From positions 62,001-126,000 of the forward strand of contig NZ_BIFH01000034.1 of NCBI RefSeq assembly GCF_003967355.1: DNA of 64,000 nucleotides, given 5' to 3'. The first letter of the stretch is position 1; every line of letters begins with the position of its first letter. The DNA is from Embleya hyalina. GTDB lineage: Bacteria; Actinomycetota; Actinomycetes; Streptomycetales; Streptomycetaceae. A program made the translations under genes and the position numbers. Positions 51,871 to 60,714 of the stretch are shown piece after piece. The notes under the pieces are model-generated. The model searched no databases. It was not told the DNA's origin and saw only the letters and a program-made list of their open reading frames with translations.

Positions 51871-52317
51871 GTTGGCCCCGCGCTCGCGGGGATCGCTCCC
51901 CCCCACGCTGGTGGCCGCTCCTCGCTGCGGAGTTGGCCCCGCGCTCGCGGGGATCGCTCCCCCGTCATGTCCGGGAGCTCGACGCCCGCGGGGTTGGCCC
52001 CGCGCTCGCGGGGATCGCTCCGGCCGGAGTGCCCGGGCGAGTCGGCGTTCGCGGTTGGCCCCGCGCTCGCGGGGATCGCTCCTGCATGGGGATTGCGGTG
52101 AGTCCGCGCATCTCGTTGGCCCCGCGCTCGCGGGGATCGCTCGGTTATCGCCGGGGCGGGTGCCCTGGCCAAGCGGTTGGCCCCGCGCTCGCGGGGATCG
52201 CTCTCGCGCGAGCCCATGGGCCTGATGCCCAGATCTGTGGGCCCCGCGGAGATCGCTCGACGCAGAAGACCGGTGACACCTCCCGGAAGTGGTTGGCCCC
52301 ACCTGCGCGGGGCCGAC
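51871..52317 (+). CRISPR. CRISPR array 1 (type I-E), plus orientation, decayed distal end
   Basis: 28-base repeats (GTTGGCCCCGCGCTCGCG then GGGATCGCTC) begin at 51871, 51932, 51993, 52054, 52115 and 52176 with exact 33-base spacers. A seventh at 52237-52258 has lost six stem bases. The last, 52292-52317, is a chimera: its left half is this repeat and its right half is the opposite-orientation repeat. The leader is at the left, next to cas2. Confidence 0.95.
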
Positions 52318-52562
52318 AGACCATCATGCCTACGTGCTGGGAACGGCCTGGGAGCATCCCCGCTCGCGCGGGGCCGACGCCGAGGTTGGCGCGTTCGCGC
52401 AAGTGGGTGCGGGAACATCCCCGTGTTCGCGGGGCCGACGCGGCCTGTGCGCGGCCGTCTTCTCCGCCTCGGCCGAGCAATCCCGCGTTCCCGGGGCCGA
52501 CGGCGAGGTCGACGGCGTGCGCGGACACCGCCAGGAGCAATCCCCGCCTGCGCGGGGCCAGC
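52292..52562 (-). CRISPR. CRISPR array 2 remnant, minus orientation, leaderless
   Basis: After the chimeric repeat (52292-52317), reverse-orientation repeats lie at 52351-52378, 52412-52439, 52474-52501 (degenerate) and 52534-52562 (degenerate, one extra base). Spacers are 32-34 bases. No leader follows; instead a gene fragment abuts the last repeat. Confidence 0.9.
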
Positions 52563-52574
52563 TTGGCGCCGATG

Positions 52575-52737
52575 CGGGCGGCGTGCCGGTGCCAGGCCCG
52601 CCGAGCCGCCGGGCGGCGTGGTCGTAGCCCTGCAGGAACGCAGTCACGCCAGCGAGGGAGACGCGACCTATGTACATCCCGGGCCGCTTGGCAAAGAACG
52701 CAAGGTACTCGCGCTCGGTCATCTCGGTCGGATCCAT
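52575..52737 (-). pseudogene. 5' fragment of an RPGMYIG-family gene between arrays
   Basis: From ATG 52737 the peptide has MTEREYLAFFAKRPGMYIG then VSLAGVTAFLQGYDHAARRLG, a motif seen in small actinobacterial proteins of unknown role. Homology stops where array 2 begins, so the 3' end was lost when the array moved in or expanded. 52738-52840 is non-coding and probably held its promoter. Confidence 0.6.
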
Positions 52738-52840
52738 CACCCCGGAATCCTCTCGTGCTGTCACAAGGCGGCCGCACACCGGCACTCGATCGGCACACCC
52801 AACCTTGTATTCACAAGTTCCCGACAGCATCAGGTACGTA

Positions 52841-53295
52841 GAAGCATCCCCGCTTGTGCGGGGCCGATGTCCCGGAGCCAGCACGGTACGGAGCGGATCA
52901 GGGAACATCCCCGTCTGCGCGGGGCCGACCTCCTCCCACACAAGCGGCCCGTGGCCCATGTCGGAACATCCCCGCCTGCGCGGGGCCGACCCTGATACCA
53001 CATGCCGGCCCACGCCATACTCAGGAACATCCCCGCCTGCGCGGGGCCGACCGACCCCGGGGCCGGCCACGGCCCCGGGGTGGGGGAACATCCCCGCCTG
53101 CGCGGGGCCGACCGGCGAGGTCGCCGCGCGCGGTGCGGGGCGCCGGGAACATCCCCGCCTGCGCGGGGCCGACCGTGCGACCCGGCGTGCCCGGTGATCC
53201 CGGGAGGGAACATCCCCGCCTGCGCGGGGCCGACCTACTGAGGGAGGGTTCGTGCCGAACCTGGCTGGGAACATCCCCGCCTGCGCGGGGCCGAC
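52841..53295 (-). CRISPR. CRISPR array 3 (type I-E), minus orientation
   Basis: Eight 28-base repeats start at 52841 (degenerate, oldest), 52902, 52963, 53024, 53085, 53146, 53207 and 53268, each 61 bases apart. On the plus strand they read GGAACATCCCCGCC then TGCGCGGGGCCGAC. The leader is at the right. Confidence 0.96.
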
Positions 53296-53440
53296 ACCGG
53301 ATGACCTGGGGTTCTACCAGCGGGTAACAGCTTTTTCACTCGGTTGCATCATGCCACCCATGCCTCGTTTCCGCGAGGTGAATCTCCGCCGGCACCACGG
53401 TGGTTCACCCCACCACCACCCTCCACGCACGGAAGCAACG
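53296..53440 (-). promoter_or_regulatory. Leader of CRISPR array 3
   Basis: Conserved with the leaders at 53850, 57109 and 62449: GATGACCTGGG, TACCAGCGGGTAACAGC, CGGTTGCATC, then an outer GGTGAA and GGTTCACC inverted repeat. Confidence 0.85.
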
Positions 53441-53586
53441 CTCGCGCCCACCCGACTGCGGCCGGCACGACCGAGGACAACCCGGCCCCCGGCACCGGCA
53501 GGATCAACCGACCGACCGGCCCGCCGCCATACTGCGTCAGAACCACGCTCTCCCAGGGAGCGGCGCCTCTCGCAGATTCTCAACGC
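53441..53586. other. Non-coding gap between arrays 3 and 4
   Basis: No gene or complete repeat is visible. It lies beyond the conserved leader of array 3. Confidence 0.4.
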
Positions 53587-53849
53587 CGACGCAAAGCAAT
53601 CCCGCTCGCGGAGCCGACTTCGCGTTCACCACCGCTGCCCCTATCCGGAGGGAGCATCCCCGCGCCCGCGTGGCCGATGATGTCCGGCTGTCGGCCCTCA
53701 ACTTCGCGGAGTTGGGCAACCAATCATGAAATACGGCCTGCGGATATCGTTCCGAACTCAGGCACGCGGCCGCGTGCGCGGGGCCGACCCGGGTCGCGGA
53801 CTCGTACTCCGCCCAGAGCTTGGAGCATCCCCGCCTGCGCGGGGCCGAC
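53587..53849 (-). CRISPR. CRISPR array 4, heavily decayed, minus orientation
   Basis: Only the leader-proximal repeat 53822-53849 is canonical. Repeats at about 53587-53612, 53651-53678 and 53761-53788 carry deletions or changes in the stem, and one repeat between 53679 and 53760 has vanished. Such decay stops Cas6e processing. Confidence 0.82.
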
Positions 53850-54010
53850 CCCTCGATGACCTGGGCATTTACCAGTCGGTAACCATATTTTCATTCGGTT
53901 GCATCTTGCCACCCATGCGTTGTACGCAGCGAGGTGAACCTCCGTCGATACCAAGGTAGTTCACCCGACGATCCCCTCGGTGCCCGTGGAGCGGTGATCG
54001 TTCCGGCCCG
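53850..54010 (-). promoter_or_regulatory. Leader of CRISPR array 4
   Basis: Same order of motifs as the other minus-strand leaders, including GGTAACC, CGGTTGCATCTTG and the outer inverted repeat GGTGAAC / GTTCACC. Similarity continues to about 54010 (CCCTCGGTGCC, GGTGATCG). Confidence 0.82.
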
Positions 54011-54157
54011 ACCGAGGAGCCCGATCGTCCCCGCAGTCGTACCCAGTGAGGCCCCGGATGCGGGCCGATCCTCGGGTCACTCACAGCCAGGCGGTGTGTC
54101 CCTTCCCGGCATTAACCTGACGATCGTCCGGCGGAACCCGGGGGTCGAGGAGTGGCT

Positions 54158-55750
54158 GTGGTACTCAAGGATCTGACGGAACGGGGTGCGGTTCTCCGTG
54201 CGATCGACGAGTTCGACGAGGTCGGGCAGGCCGCGTTTCTGAAGCATTACGAATACGGTCGGTCGACCCGATACTTCGTCGAGTATCGGGGCGCTGTCTA
54301 CGACGTCAAGGCACTCGTCGGAGCAGCGTACGGGTATCAGTATCCGGACCGAGGGCCGTTGACGAGGAAACAGTTCAGCGGCGGGCAGGCGGCGGCGAAC
54401 GCGGCCGTGGAGCGCCTGGGTTTCACGGTGGTCGACCGACATGCCGCGGTCTCGACGACCGGGACGGAGTTCCTCGCCCGCGTGGAGGCGGTGGCTCCCC
54501 AACGATTCAGGGATCGAACGGCGCTGCATCGCCCGTTGATGCTGCTCTGGGCCCTGAAACAGGTCCGCGAGAACGCACCCCGCCGGCTACGGTGGATTGT
54601 CCTCCGCGAGGCTCTCACCGACTTGGGCGAGAGGTTCGGCAACGCCCGCGACCTGAACGCCCAGGCGCTGTACCCGCTCTGGGCGCTGCGCAACGACGGG
54701 TTGTGGGAGGTGGACGGCACCGAACACCTGGCGCCCTCGCAACGCCCGACGCTGGGGGACCTGAACCGGGACAACCCACTCACCGGATTCCCCGCCGCAG
54801 ACCACAAGTTGCTGAGGGACGAACCCCAAGTCCTCGAAGCCGCAATCGATCTCGTGCTCACAAAGTTCTTCGATCCAGCCCCGCCCAGACTGTCCGAATG
54901 GGTACGTCCCCACGCGCCAACCTCGGCTGTGGTTCCGCACGGGCGGCCCGGTGTCACCGAGGATGCCCGGAGCGAGGACCTGGAACTGCGCCTTGCGCTC
55001 GGCGACCCGAACGGCGACGGACCGATCCCCGAGACCGACCTCATCGAATACACCGCCCCCGACACCCGAACCGACCTGGCGCTCGAACATGCCCGCGCCG
55101 CGACCCGCACCGTCCGCGTCAGCCGCCCCGACGGAGCAGGAGGGCGGTACTTCGAGACTCGGGCACTGGCCGTCGGACGCTGCACGGGACCCTCACCCTC
55201 CAGCGGGGACACCTGGCTGCTCCAGCCCGTTCCCTCCGATGACCCGGAAACCTGGCCGCCCCCCGTACACGAACTCGTGACCTCGTCCCTCCAGGACACC
55301 ATCAACGAACACCTACAAGCCACCCCGAGCAATACGACGAACCCCTACGCACTCCTCAACGAAAGAGCCACCCAGGGCGCCGACGACCGAATCGGCAACA
55401 CCGTCGAGCGAGCGGTCGTCAAACGAGCGCGCAGCCGCAGTGCCCGTCAGGCCGTACTCGAACGCAGCGCCGGATCCTGCGAGAACCCACGCTGCCTCGG
55501 CCATCCCACCGAACTCACCGACGCCGGCCGACCCATCCTCGAAGTCGACCACATCCACGACCTCGCCCGCGGCGGCAGAGACATCCCCGAAGTGATGATC
55601 GCGCTCTGCCCCAACTGCCACGCCCTGAAAACCCGAGGCGTCAACCGCGACAACCTCACCAAGGAACTGCTCCACGTCGCTCGACAACGCCACGCCAACC
55701 ACCTGGCGAAGACACCCTCCCCTCAAGACACGTGGAACGAGCCGAAATGA
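54158..55750 (+). CDS. ScoMcrA-like type IV restriction enzyme (phosphorothioate-reader plus HNH)
   Basis: About 530 residues; GTG 54158 has GAGGAG 6 bp upstream, GTG 54152 is the alternative. An N-terminal head domain (YFVEYRGAVYDVKALVGAAYG, FSGGQAAANAAVERLGF) is followed by a sulfur-binding-type domain at about 115-180 (LHRPLMLLWALKQV, YPLWALRNDGLWEV), as in ScoMcrA of S. coelicolor. A variable middle follows. The C-terminus is a complete HNH nuclease: CENPRC (441-446), EVDHIHDLARGG and LCPNCHALKTRG. Relatives cut phosphorothioated or methylated DNA. No dnd genes are in the window. It lies between CRISPR arrays 4 and 5. Confidence 0.85.
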   Translation: MVLKDLTERGAVLRAIDEFDEVGQAAFLKHYEYGRSTRYFVEYRGAVYDVKALVGAAYGYQYPDRGPLTRKQFSGGQAAANAAVERLGFTVVDRHAAVSTTGTEFLARVEAVAPQRFRDRTALHRPLMLLWALKQVRENAPRRLRWIVLREALTDLGERFGNARDLNAQALYPLWALRNDGLWEVDGTEHLAPSQRPTLGDLNRDNPLTGFPAADHKLLRDEPQVLEAAIDLVLTKFFDPAPPRLSEWVRPHAPTSAVVPHGRPGVTEDARSEDLELRLALGDPNGDGPIPETDLIEYTAPDTRTDLALEHARAATRTVRVSRPDGAGGRYFETRALAVGRCTGPSPSSGDTWLLQPVPSDDPETWPPPVHELVTSSLQDTINEHLQATPSNTTNPYALLNERATQGADDRIGNTVERAVVKRARSRSARQAVLERSAGSCENPRCLGHPTELTDAGRPILEVDHIHDLARGGRDIPEVMIALCPNCHALKTRGVNRDNLTKELLHVARQRHANHLAKTPSPQDTWNEPK

Positions 55751-55920
55751 CACCGCAGCCGAGAAAGCCCCCGAGAAGAATCGACCACACTCGTCCACGC
55801 CGGACCGGTTCCGGTGTTGTCTGGGGAAGGAGGCCGGATGCGCCCGACCTCCGGGCTGGTCGGGCGTCGGGAACTCGCCGGGCCGACAGGCGTTTCCTCC
55901 CGTCCGCCTGCTCCTGGTCG
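55751..55920. other. Gap before array 5 with a possible extra decayed repeat
   Basis: No gene is visible. 55866-55890 (GGAACTCGCCGGGCCGAC) looks like a further eroded repeat at the old end of array 5. Confidence 0.45.
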
Positions 55921-57108
55921 GGAGCATCCCCTCTTGCACGGGGCTGATCGCCAGGTCCAGCACGGCCGCGCCGTCACCCAGGGAGCAGTTCCCGCCTGCG
56001 CGGGGCCGACGCCGTCATGCCGCGCCCGACGCCTGCGAGTCCCGGAACATCCCCGCGCTCGCGGGGCCGACATGCGGGTCTGCGTCGTGCGCTGGTCTTT
56101 CAGGGGAGCATCCCCGCTCGCGCGGGGCCGACTGCAGCACACGGATCCGTGGACGGACGCGCAGGGGAGCATCCCCGCTCGCGCGGGGCCGACTGCGTGG
56201 ATGCGTGCATCACGCTGCGGTTCGCGGGAGCATCCCCGCTCGCGCGGGGCCGACACGACCTCCCCGCCGACTCGGGCGTCCTCGACAGGAGCATCCCCGC
56301 TCGCGCGGGGCCGACCGCGTCGTGGCTGACGCTGGGTCAGGGGCCGGCGGAGCATCCCCGCTCGCGCGGGGCCGACGGGCGACCCCATCGAAGCCACACA
56401 GCGGCACGGGGAGCATCCCCGCTCGCGCGGGGCCGACCGATGACCCGCACCGAGCAGCCCGACGACACCAGGAGCATCCCCGCTCGCGCGGGGCCGACGT
56501 CCACGGCGGGGGTGGCGTTGCGGGCGGCGGGGGAGCATCCCCGCTCGCGCGGGGCCGACGCCATGAGGGTGAGGGCCAACGAGGCGATGCCGGGAGCATC
56601 CCCGCTCGCGCGGGGCCGACCAAAGGCCCCCCGAGTACTACGACGTCATCGAAGGAGCATCCCCGCTCGCGCGGGGCCGACGTTCCGTGAACGCGGTGCC
56701 GGTCGTGTCCACGGGGAGCATCCCCGCTCGCGCGGGGCCGACGTCACCAGCTCGGTGTGGGCGCCGTTCGAGAAGGGAGCATCCCCGCTCGCGCGGGGCC
56801 GACTGGCCGCGCGCCTTCGCCCACGCGGTGAACGCAGGAGCATCCCCGCTCGCGCGGGGCCGACCCGAGCCGGGGCCGGTTGCGAAATAGCCGCCCGGGA
56901 GCATCCCCGCTCGCGCGGGGCCGACGCCGAGACGGTTGTCGACGACCAAGTGGGGCCAGGAGCATCCCCGCTCGCGCGGGGCCGACAGACCGGCCCTCTC
57001 GGCGAGACCTGGTACAGCCGGAGCATCCCCGCTCGCGCGGGGCCGACTCGTCGGCGGCCACCGCGGCCTCGACGTGCGCGGGAGCATCCCCGCTCGCGCG
57101 GGGCCGAC
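55921..57108 (-). CRISPR. CRISPR array 5 (type I-E), 20 repeats, minus orientation
   Basis: Repeats start at 55921 and 55982 (both degenerate), 56044, 56105, then every 61 bases to 57081. From 56105 on they are identical (plus strand GGAGCATCCCCGCTCGCG then CGGGGCCGAC), giving about 19 spacers. Sequence homogeneity toward the leader and decay at the far end show recent activity. It is the largest array in the window. Confidence 0.97.
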
Positions 57109-57270
57109 ACTGGATGACCTGGGATTCTACCAGTGGGTAACAGCATTTTCGCCCGGTTGCATTTTGCCACCACCGTGTCGTTTGCGGCGGGGTGAATCTC
57201 TGGCAACATCACGGTAGTTCACCCGACGACCCCCTCGGTGCCTCTCGAGTGGTAATCGATCCGGGCCAGC
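57109..57270 (-). promoter_or_regulatory. Leader of CRISPR array 5
   Basis: GATGACCTGGG, TACCAGTGGGTAACAGC and CGGTTGCAT are followed by the GGTGAAT / AGTTCACC inverted repeat, as in the other minus-strand leaders. Confidence 0.85.
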
Positions 57271-57401
57271 CGGGGATCGCAGCCATCGGCATCGCCGCTC
57301 CCGTCCTCGACGTGCCGTCGGCGAGACCGGCGGCGCATTCCTCTACGGGCATCGGGAACGTCGATGAACCCAATGCCCTTACACGCGGGACCAATTCGGG
57401 A
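57271..57401. repeat. Array-flank duplication with a decayed CRISPR repeat
   Basis: 57274-57372 resembles 63871-63975 (both share GGATCGCAGCCATCGG and a GGCGGCGC block). At 57365-57392 lies a strongly eroded repeat-like segment in the place where the right-edge copy has a good repeat. Confidence 0.55.
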
Positions 57402-57560
57402 TCAACCGTCCGTGGGGACCGGCCATGACCGGCCGTCGGGCCCGCCGCACCACACGGTCTGTGTGCCGTCGGCGGCGACGTCGAGGCCGAACGTGTCGAA
57501 GGCCGGTCGGCCGTTGTCCGTCCACCGGGACCAGGCCGCGATCACCTCGTCCCACAGGCG
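57402..57560 (-). pseudogene. C-terminal fragment of a protein-L-isoaspartate methyltransferase-like gene
   Basis: Minus-strand peptide LWDEVIAAWSRWTDNGRPA, then FGLDVAADGTQTVWCGGPDG and a stop at 57402, matches the usual C-terminal end of isoaspartate O-methyltransferase-like proteins. The catalytic part is missing at the junction with the next gene. Confidence 0.6.
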
Positions 57561-57568
57561 CCCTCGCC

Positions 57569-58441
57569 TTGGTTGCTGTGGTCGGCCCGGTCGAACCGGC
57601 CCTGCTGACCGCGTGGACCGCCCACTACCGCCGGCTCGGCGTCGAGCGCTTCCACCTCGCCTTCCACTTCCCCCAGCACGTCCCCGATGCCGGGCGCCGG
57701 CAACTGCTGACCACCGCCCGGGAACTCGGCCTGCCCACCGGCCAGGTCAGCATGGGTCCATGGCACGAGCACACCAACTCCGAACTGCGCGACGCGCTGC
57801 GTGAACAGGCCGGCCCCGGTTGGCACCTGCTCGCCGATTCCGACGAGTTCCACACCCACCCTGCCCCGCTCGCCGAGGTCACCGAGGCGGCCGAGGAGAA
57901 CGGCCGAGCCGTGGTGGGCGGGCTGATGCTCGACCGCGTCAGCGCCGACGGCCGCCTCGCCCTCTGGCGCCCCGAGGACGGACTCGACCGCACCTTCCCT
58001 CTCGGCGGCCACCTCACCCACTGCCTCCTGCACGGAGACCCCCGCAAGATCGTCCTTGCCCTCTCGGACGCCGCCGTCGCTTCCGGTAACCACCACGCCC
58101 CCGGCCGCAAGCCCGACCCCCACACACTCGCGTGCGTCCACCACTTCAAATGGCGCTCCGGCGTCGTGGACGACCTGCGTCGCCGCGTCGACCACTTCAC
58201 AAACGGCGCTTGGACCGAGCACACCCCGGCCGTCCGCAGCGAGGCTACCCGCCTGCTTCAGCACATCGACCGCCACAACAACAACCGCATCGACGTCTCC
58301 GACCCCCGCCTCGGGTTCCGCCACGTCACCCTCGACCGCATGCCCGATGACTGGGCCACCGAAGCCGCCCGGATCCACACCGCTTGGCGCCCGCCCCGTC
58401 AGAGCTGGCCCGGCTCCACGATCTCCTCGCCCTCATTCTGA
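57569..58441 (+). CDS. Glycosyltransferase-like protein (family 2/92 type), 5' end uncertain
   Basis: About 290 residues from TTG 57569; no good ribosome site, so the gene may be 5'-truncated at the junction with the methyltransferase fragment. Features: VEPALLTAWTAHYRRLGVE at the start, a DSDEF metal-binding DxD-type motif near residue 90, GGHLTHCLLHGDPRKIVL and VHHFKWRSGVVDDLRRRV. This resembles DUF2334-free nucleotide-sugar transferases of the GT-A fold. Its 3' end overlaps the convergent kinase gene by 43 bp. Substrate unknown. Confidence 0.65.
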   Translation: MVAVVGPVEPALLTAWTAHYRRLGVERFHLAFHFPQHVPDAGRRQLLTTARELGLPTGQVSMGPWHEHTNSELRDALREQAGPGWHLLADSDEFHTHPAPLAEVTEAAEENGRAVVGGLMLDRVSADGRLALWRPEDGLDRTFPLGGHLTHCLLHGDPRKIVLALSDAAVASGNHHAPGRKPDPHTLACVHHFKWRSGVVDDLRRRVDHFTNGAWTEHTPAVRSEATRLLQHIDRHNNNRIDVSDPRLGFRHVTLDRMPDDWATEAARIHTAWRPPRQSWPGSTISSPSF

Positions 58442-58899
58442 GGTGCCTCGAACCGCGCGAAGAAGTCGTCCAGAGCCTCAGGGGTCACGATCAGCGAGTT
58501 CGCGTCACCTCTCCGGTTGCGCTCGGCCAGCCTGCGCAGCAGCTCGTCCCGATCGACGGGGAAGTAGAGCAGCCGCCAGCGCCCGCCGGCCGACTCCACC
58601 AGCTTCTTCATCGCATCGCGGTCCTTGCGCGGCCACAGCCCGTGATCCCACACCACATCCCGGCCCTCGGAGACCAGCTCGACCAGCCGTGAGTGCAGCT
58701 CGGCGACGACCGGGGCCTCCTTCTCGAAGTAGGTGTGCTCCGGGTAGTCGACGCCGTACCGACCGTGCCGCTCGTGGACGACCTCGTCCACCGAAAGCCG
58801 CACCGCGCCCGGTGGCTCCAGCTTCCGCCGAGCGTAGGTCGTCTTTCCCGAGCCGGTGAGCCCCACCAGCAGGAACACCACTGGAGAACTCTCGGCCAC
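58399..58899 (-). CDS. P-loop kinase-like ATPase
   Basis: 166 residues from GTG 58899 with GGGGAG upstream. Walker A GLTGSGKTTYARRKLE near residues 13-28, a strand with DVVWDHGLW, and an arginine-rich lid region (RRLAERNRRGD). The layout is that of small phosphotransferases such as chloramphenicol phosphotransferase or zeta-like kinases. The substrate cannot be deduced. Its C-terminus overlaps the convergent glycosyltransferase gene. Confidence 0.78.
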   Translation of the reverse strand: MAESSPVVFLLVGLTGSGKTTYARRKLEPPGAVRLSVDEVVHERHGRYGVDYPEHTYFEKEAPVVAELHSRLVELVSEGRDVVWDHGLWPRKDRDAMKKLVESAGGRWRLLYFPVDRDELLRRLAERNRRGDANSLIVTPEALDDFFARFEAPQNEGEEIVEPGQL

Positions 58900-59001
58900 T
58901 GACGACTCCCCTCACCGCTACCGGCGTTCACCGGCAAGTCTGCCACCACGGTCGGTTCCGGGAACCGCGTTCCGAACCCGCCACCACCGAAGGAGACACG
59001 C

Positions 59002-59976
59002 GTGCCCGCATCCGCCCTCGCCCGCCTGCTGCGGGCCTACGTTCGCCACGCGCCCGGAACAGTCGGCAAGCGCCCGCTCGTCGACCGTTTCCTCGACGAT
59101 CACCTTCGAACCCATCCCCTCCACACCACCGCTCGGTTGCGCTCGGGTGACCTGGTCACCGTCACCACTAGCGACGTCATTCAGCGATACCAGTACCTCT
59201 TCGGTGAGTGGGAGCCGAACCTGAGCGCCTTCCTGCGCGACCGCCTGCGGCCGGGAGATACCTTCATCGACGTCGGGGCCCACCGTGGCGCGTTCAGCCT
59301 CCTGGCCTCCCACGCAGTCGGACCGACCGGCCACGTCGTCGCCATCGAGCCCACCCCGCAGTTCCACAAGGACCTCGTCGGCGCAGCCTCTACCAACCAC
59401 CGCACGAACATTCGCACCATCCGCTCGGCCGCCTCCGACACCACCGGCACGCTGATCCTCTACCTGGAGGACCCGGCCAACCTCGGCCACACCACTGTGG
59501 TTCGACCCCGCAACGTCCACACCACATTTCACGTGCCGACCGCGCCACTTGCGGAGCTGCTCAGTCAGGCCGAGCTCTCCACCGCCCGGGTCATCAAGAT
59601 CGACGTCGAGGGCGCCGAGGCGGCGGCGGTCAGGGGACTGCTGCCCGCGCTTCCGCGCCTGCGCGAGGACGCGGAACTGGTCGTGGAAGTCACCCCCAGG
59701 CTCCTGGCCAAGCAGGGCGAGAGCACCACCGGCATCATCGACAAGCTGCGCGAGTACGGCTTCCACGCCTACACGCTCACCAACGACTACGACCCGGCCA
59801 CCTATCCCCGGGCCATACGCCGCCCTCAGGCGCCCGTCAGGTGCATCGGGACCCCGGAGCAAATGACCGACTTGGTCTTCTCTCGTATCGACGCCGACCT
59901 CCTCCCCCTCGATTGCCGAGCAGGACCCACACATCCCGGCCGCGGGGTCGGCCCGAGTCGCCTGCCTCGCCGATGA
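59002..59976 (+). CDS. FkbM-family methyltransferase
   Basis: 324 residues from GTG 59002 with GAAGGAGAC upstream. SAM-binding motif I FIDVGAHRGAFSLLA at about 88-102, then VVAIEPTPQFHKDL and the FkbM signature VIKIDVEGAE at about 196-205. Such enzymes O-methylate sugars, lipids or natural products. With the neighbouring glycosyltransferase it suggests a remnant of a surface-glycan or metabolite tailoring set. Confidence 0.85.
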   Translation: MPASALARLLRAYVRHAPGTVGKRPLVDRFLDDHLRTHPLHTTARLRSGDLVTVTTSDVIQRYQYLFGEWEPNLSAFLRDRLRPGDTFIDVGAHRGAFSLLASHAVGPTGHVVAIEPTPQFHKDLVGAASTNHRTNIRTIRSAASDTTGTLILYLEDPANLGHTTVVRPRNVHTTFHVPTAPLAELLSQAELSTARVIKIDVEGAEAAAVRGLLPALPRLREDAELVVEVTPRLLAKQGESTTGIIDKLREYGFHAYTLTNDYDPATYPRAIRRPQAPVRCIGTPEQMTDLVFSRIDADLLPLDCRAGPTHPGRGVGPSRLPRR

Positions 59977-60008
59977 CACCCGTGGCGCTATGACAAGGAC
60001 TGGGTACT

Positions 60009-60482
60009 TTGACGAACAACAGTGTGATGAACAGTCGCAATTCGGTCTGCGTGATCGTTCACGACAAGGACACCGACACGATTGCCGCCGTGCACTACGC
60101 CGCCCGAAACTGGTTGCCGCAGCCCGCCTGGACGGTCCCGGGCGGCAAGGCCGAGCCCGGAGAAGCCCTCGACGAGGCCGCCGCTCGCGAACTCGAAGAG
60201 GAAACCGGTCTGCTCGTCGATCCGGCAGATCTCGTACTCGTCCACGTGATCCACGTCGAACAGGGCTGAGACCAGGCCGGGCAGTTCGTCCTCTTCGTCT
60301 TCGCCACCGACACGTGGACCGGCGAACTGACCAACACCGAGCCGGACAAGCACCTGGCCGCCCGGTGGGTCACTGCAGGTCGGCTACCCGAGCCCGCGTT
60401 CCCGACCTCCGCGCAGGCACTGGCCGCCTACCACGGCGGACGTCCCTCCTTCTCCCGCCACGGATGGTCGGTCCTGTACTGA
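60009..60482 (+). pseudogene. NUDIX hydrolase interrupted by an in-frame TGA
   Basis: From TTG 60009 the frame encodes a NUDIX domain with a complete NUDIX box (GGKAEPGEALDEAAARELEEE, one residue groups shortened here) and stops at TGA 60267-60269. Translation of the same frame continues sensibly for another 70 codons (QAGQFVLFVFATDTWTGEL to GGRPSFSRHGWSVLY), so a TGG to TGA change has truncated the protein. The 86-residue product keeps the catalytic box but lacks the final strands. Confidence 0.78.
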
Positions 60483-60714
60483 ACATCCTGCGAACGTGTC
60501 CCGAAAGGTACCGAGATGCCGATGAGTAGTGCCGATGAGTAGTAGGGAGGACGGGCGCTCACGACGGCGAGGGAGAGGGTCTCGGTGGAGGTGATTCCGA
60601 CCTCGATGAGCGCCGGTGCTGGGCAGCACCCCGCCTGATCTTGGCTCGTATCAGTCTCTTGAGAAGAAGTCAGACAGGGCAGCATCGAGGGTAGGTCGGC
60701 TGCCGGGAGGCGCG
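60483..60714. other. Intergenic region with short tandem repeat
   Basis: TGCCGATGAGTAG occurs twice in tandem near 60518-60543. No gene is visible. GGGAGG at 60705-60710 is the ribosome site of the next gene. Confidence 0.5.

Noticed and set aside
56017-57117. 366-codon plus-strand frame in array 5 (and similar ones in arrays 1, 3 and 6)
   Set aside because: It is a translation of CRISPR repeats; 61-base periodicity produces repeated peptides such as ASPLARGR. No ribosome site, no domain.
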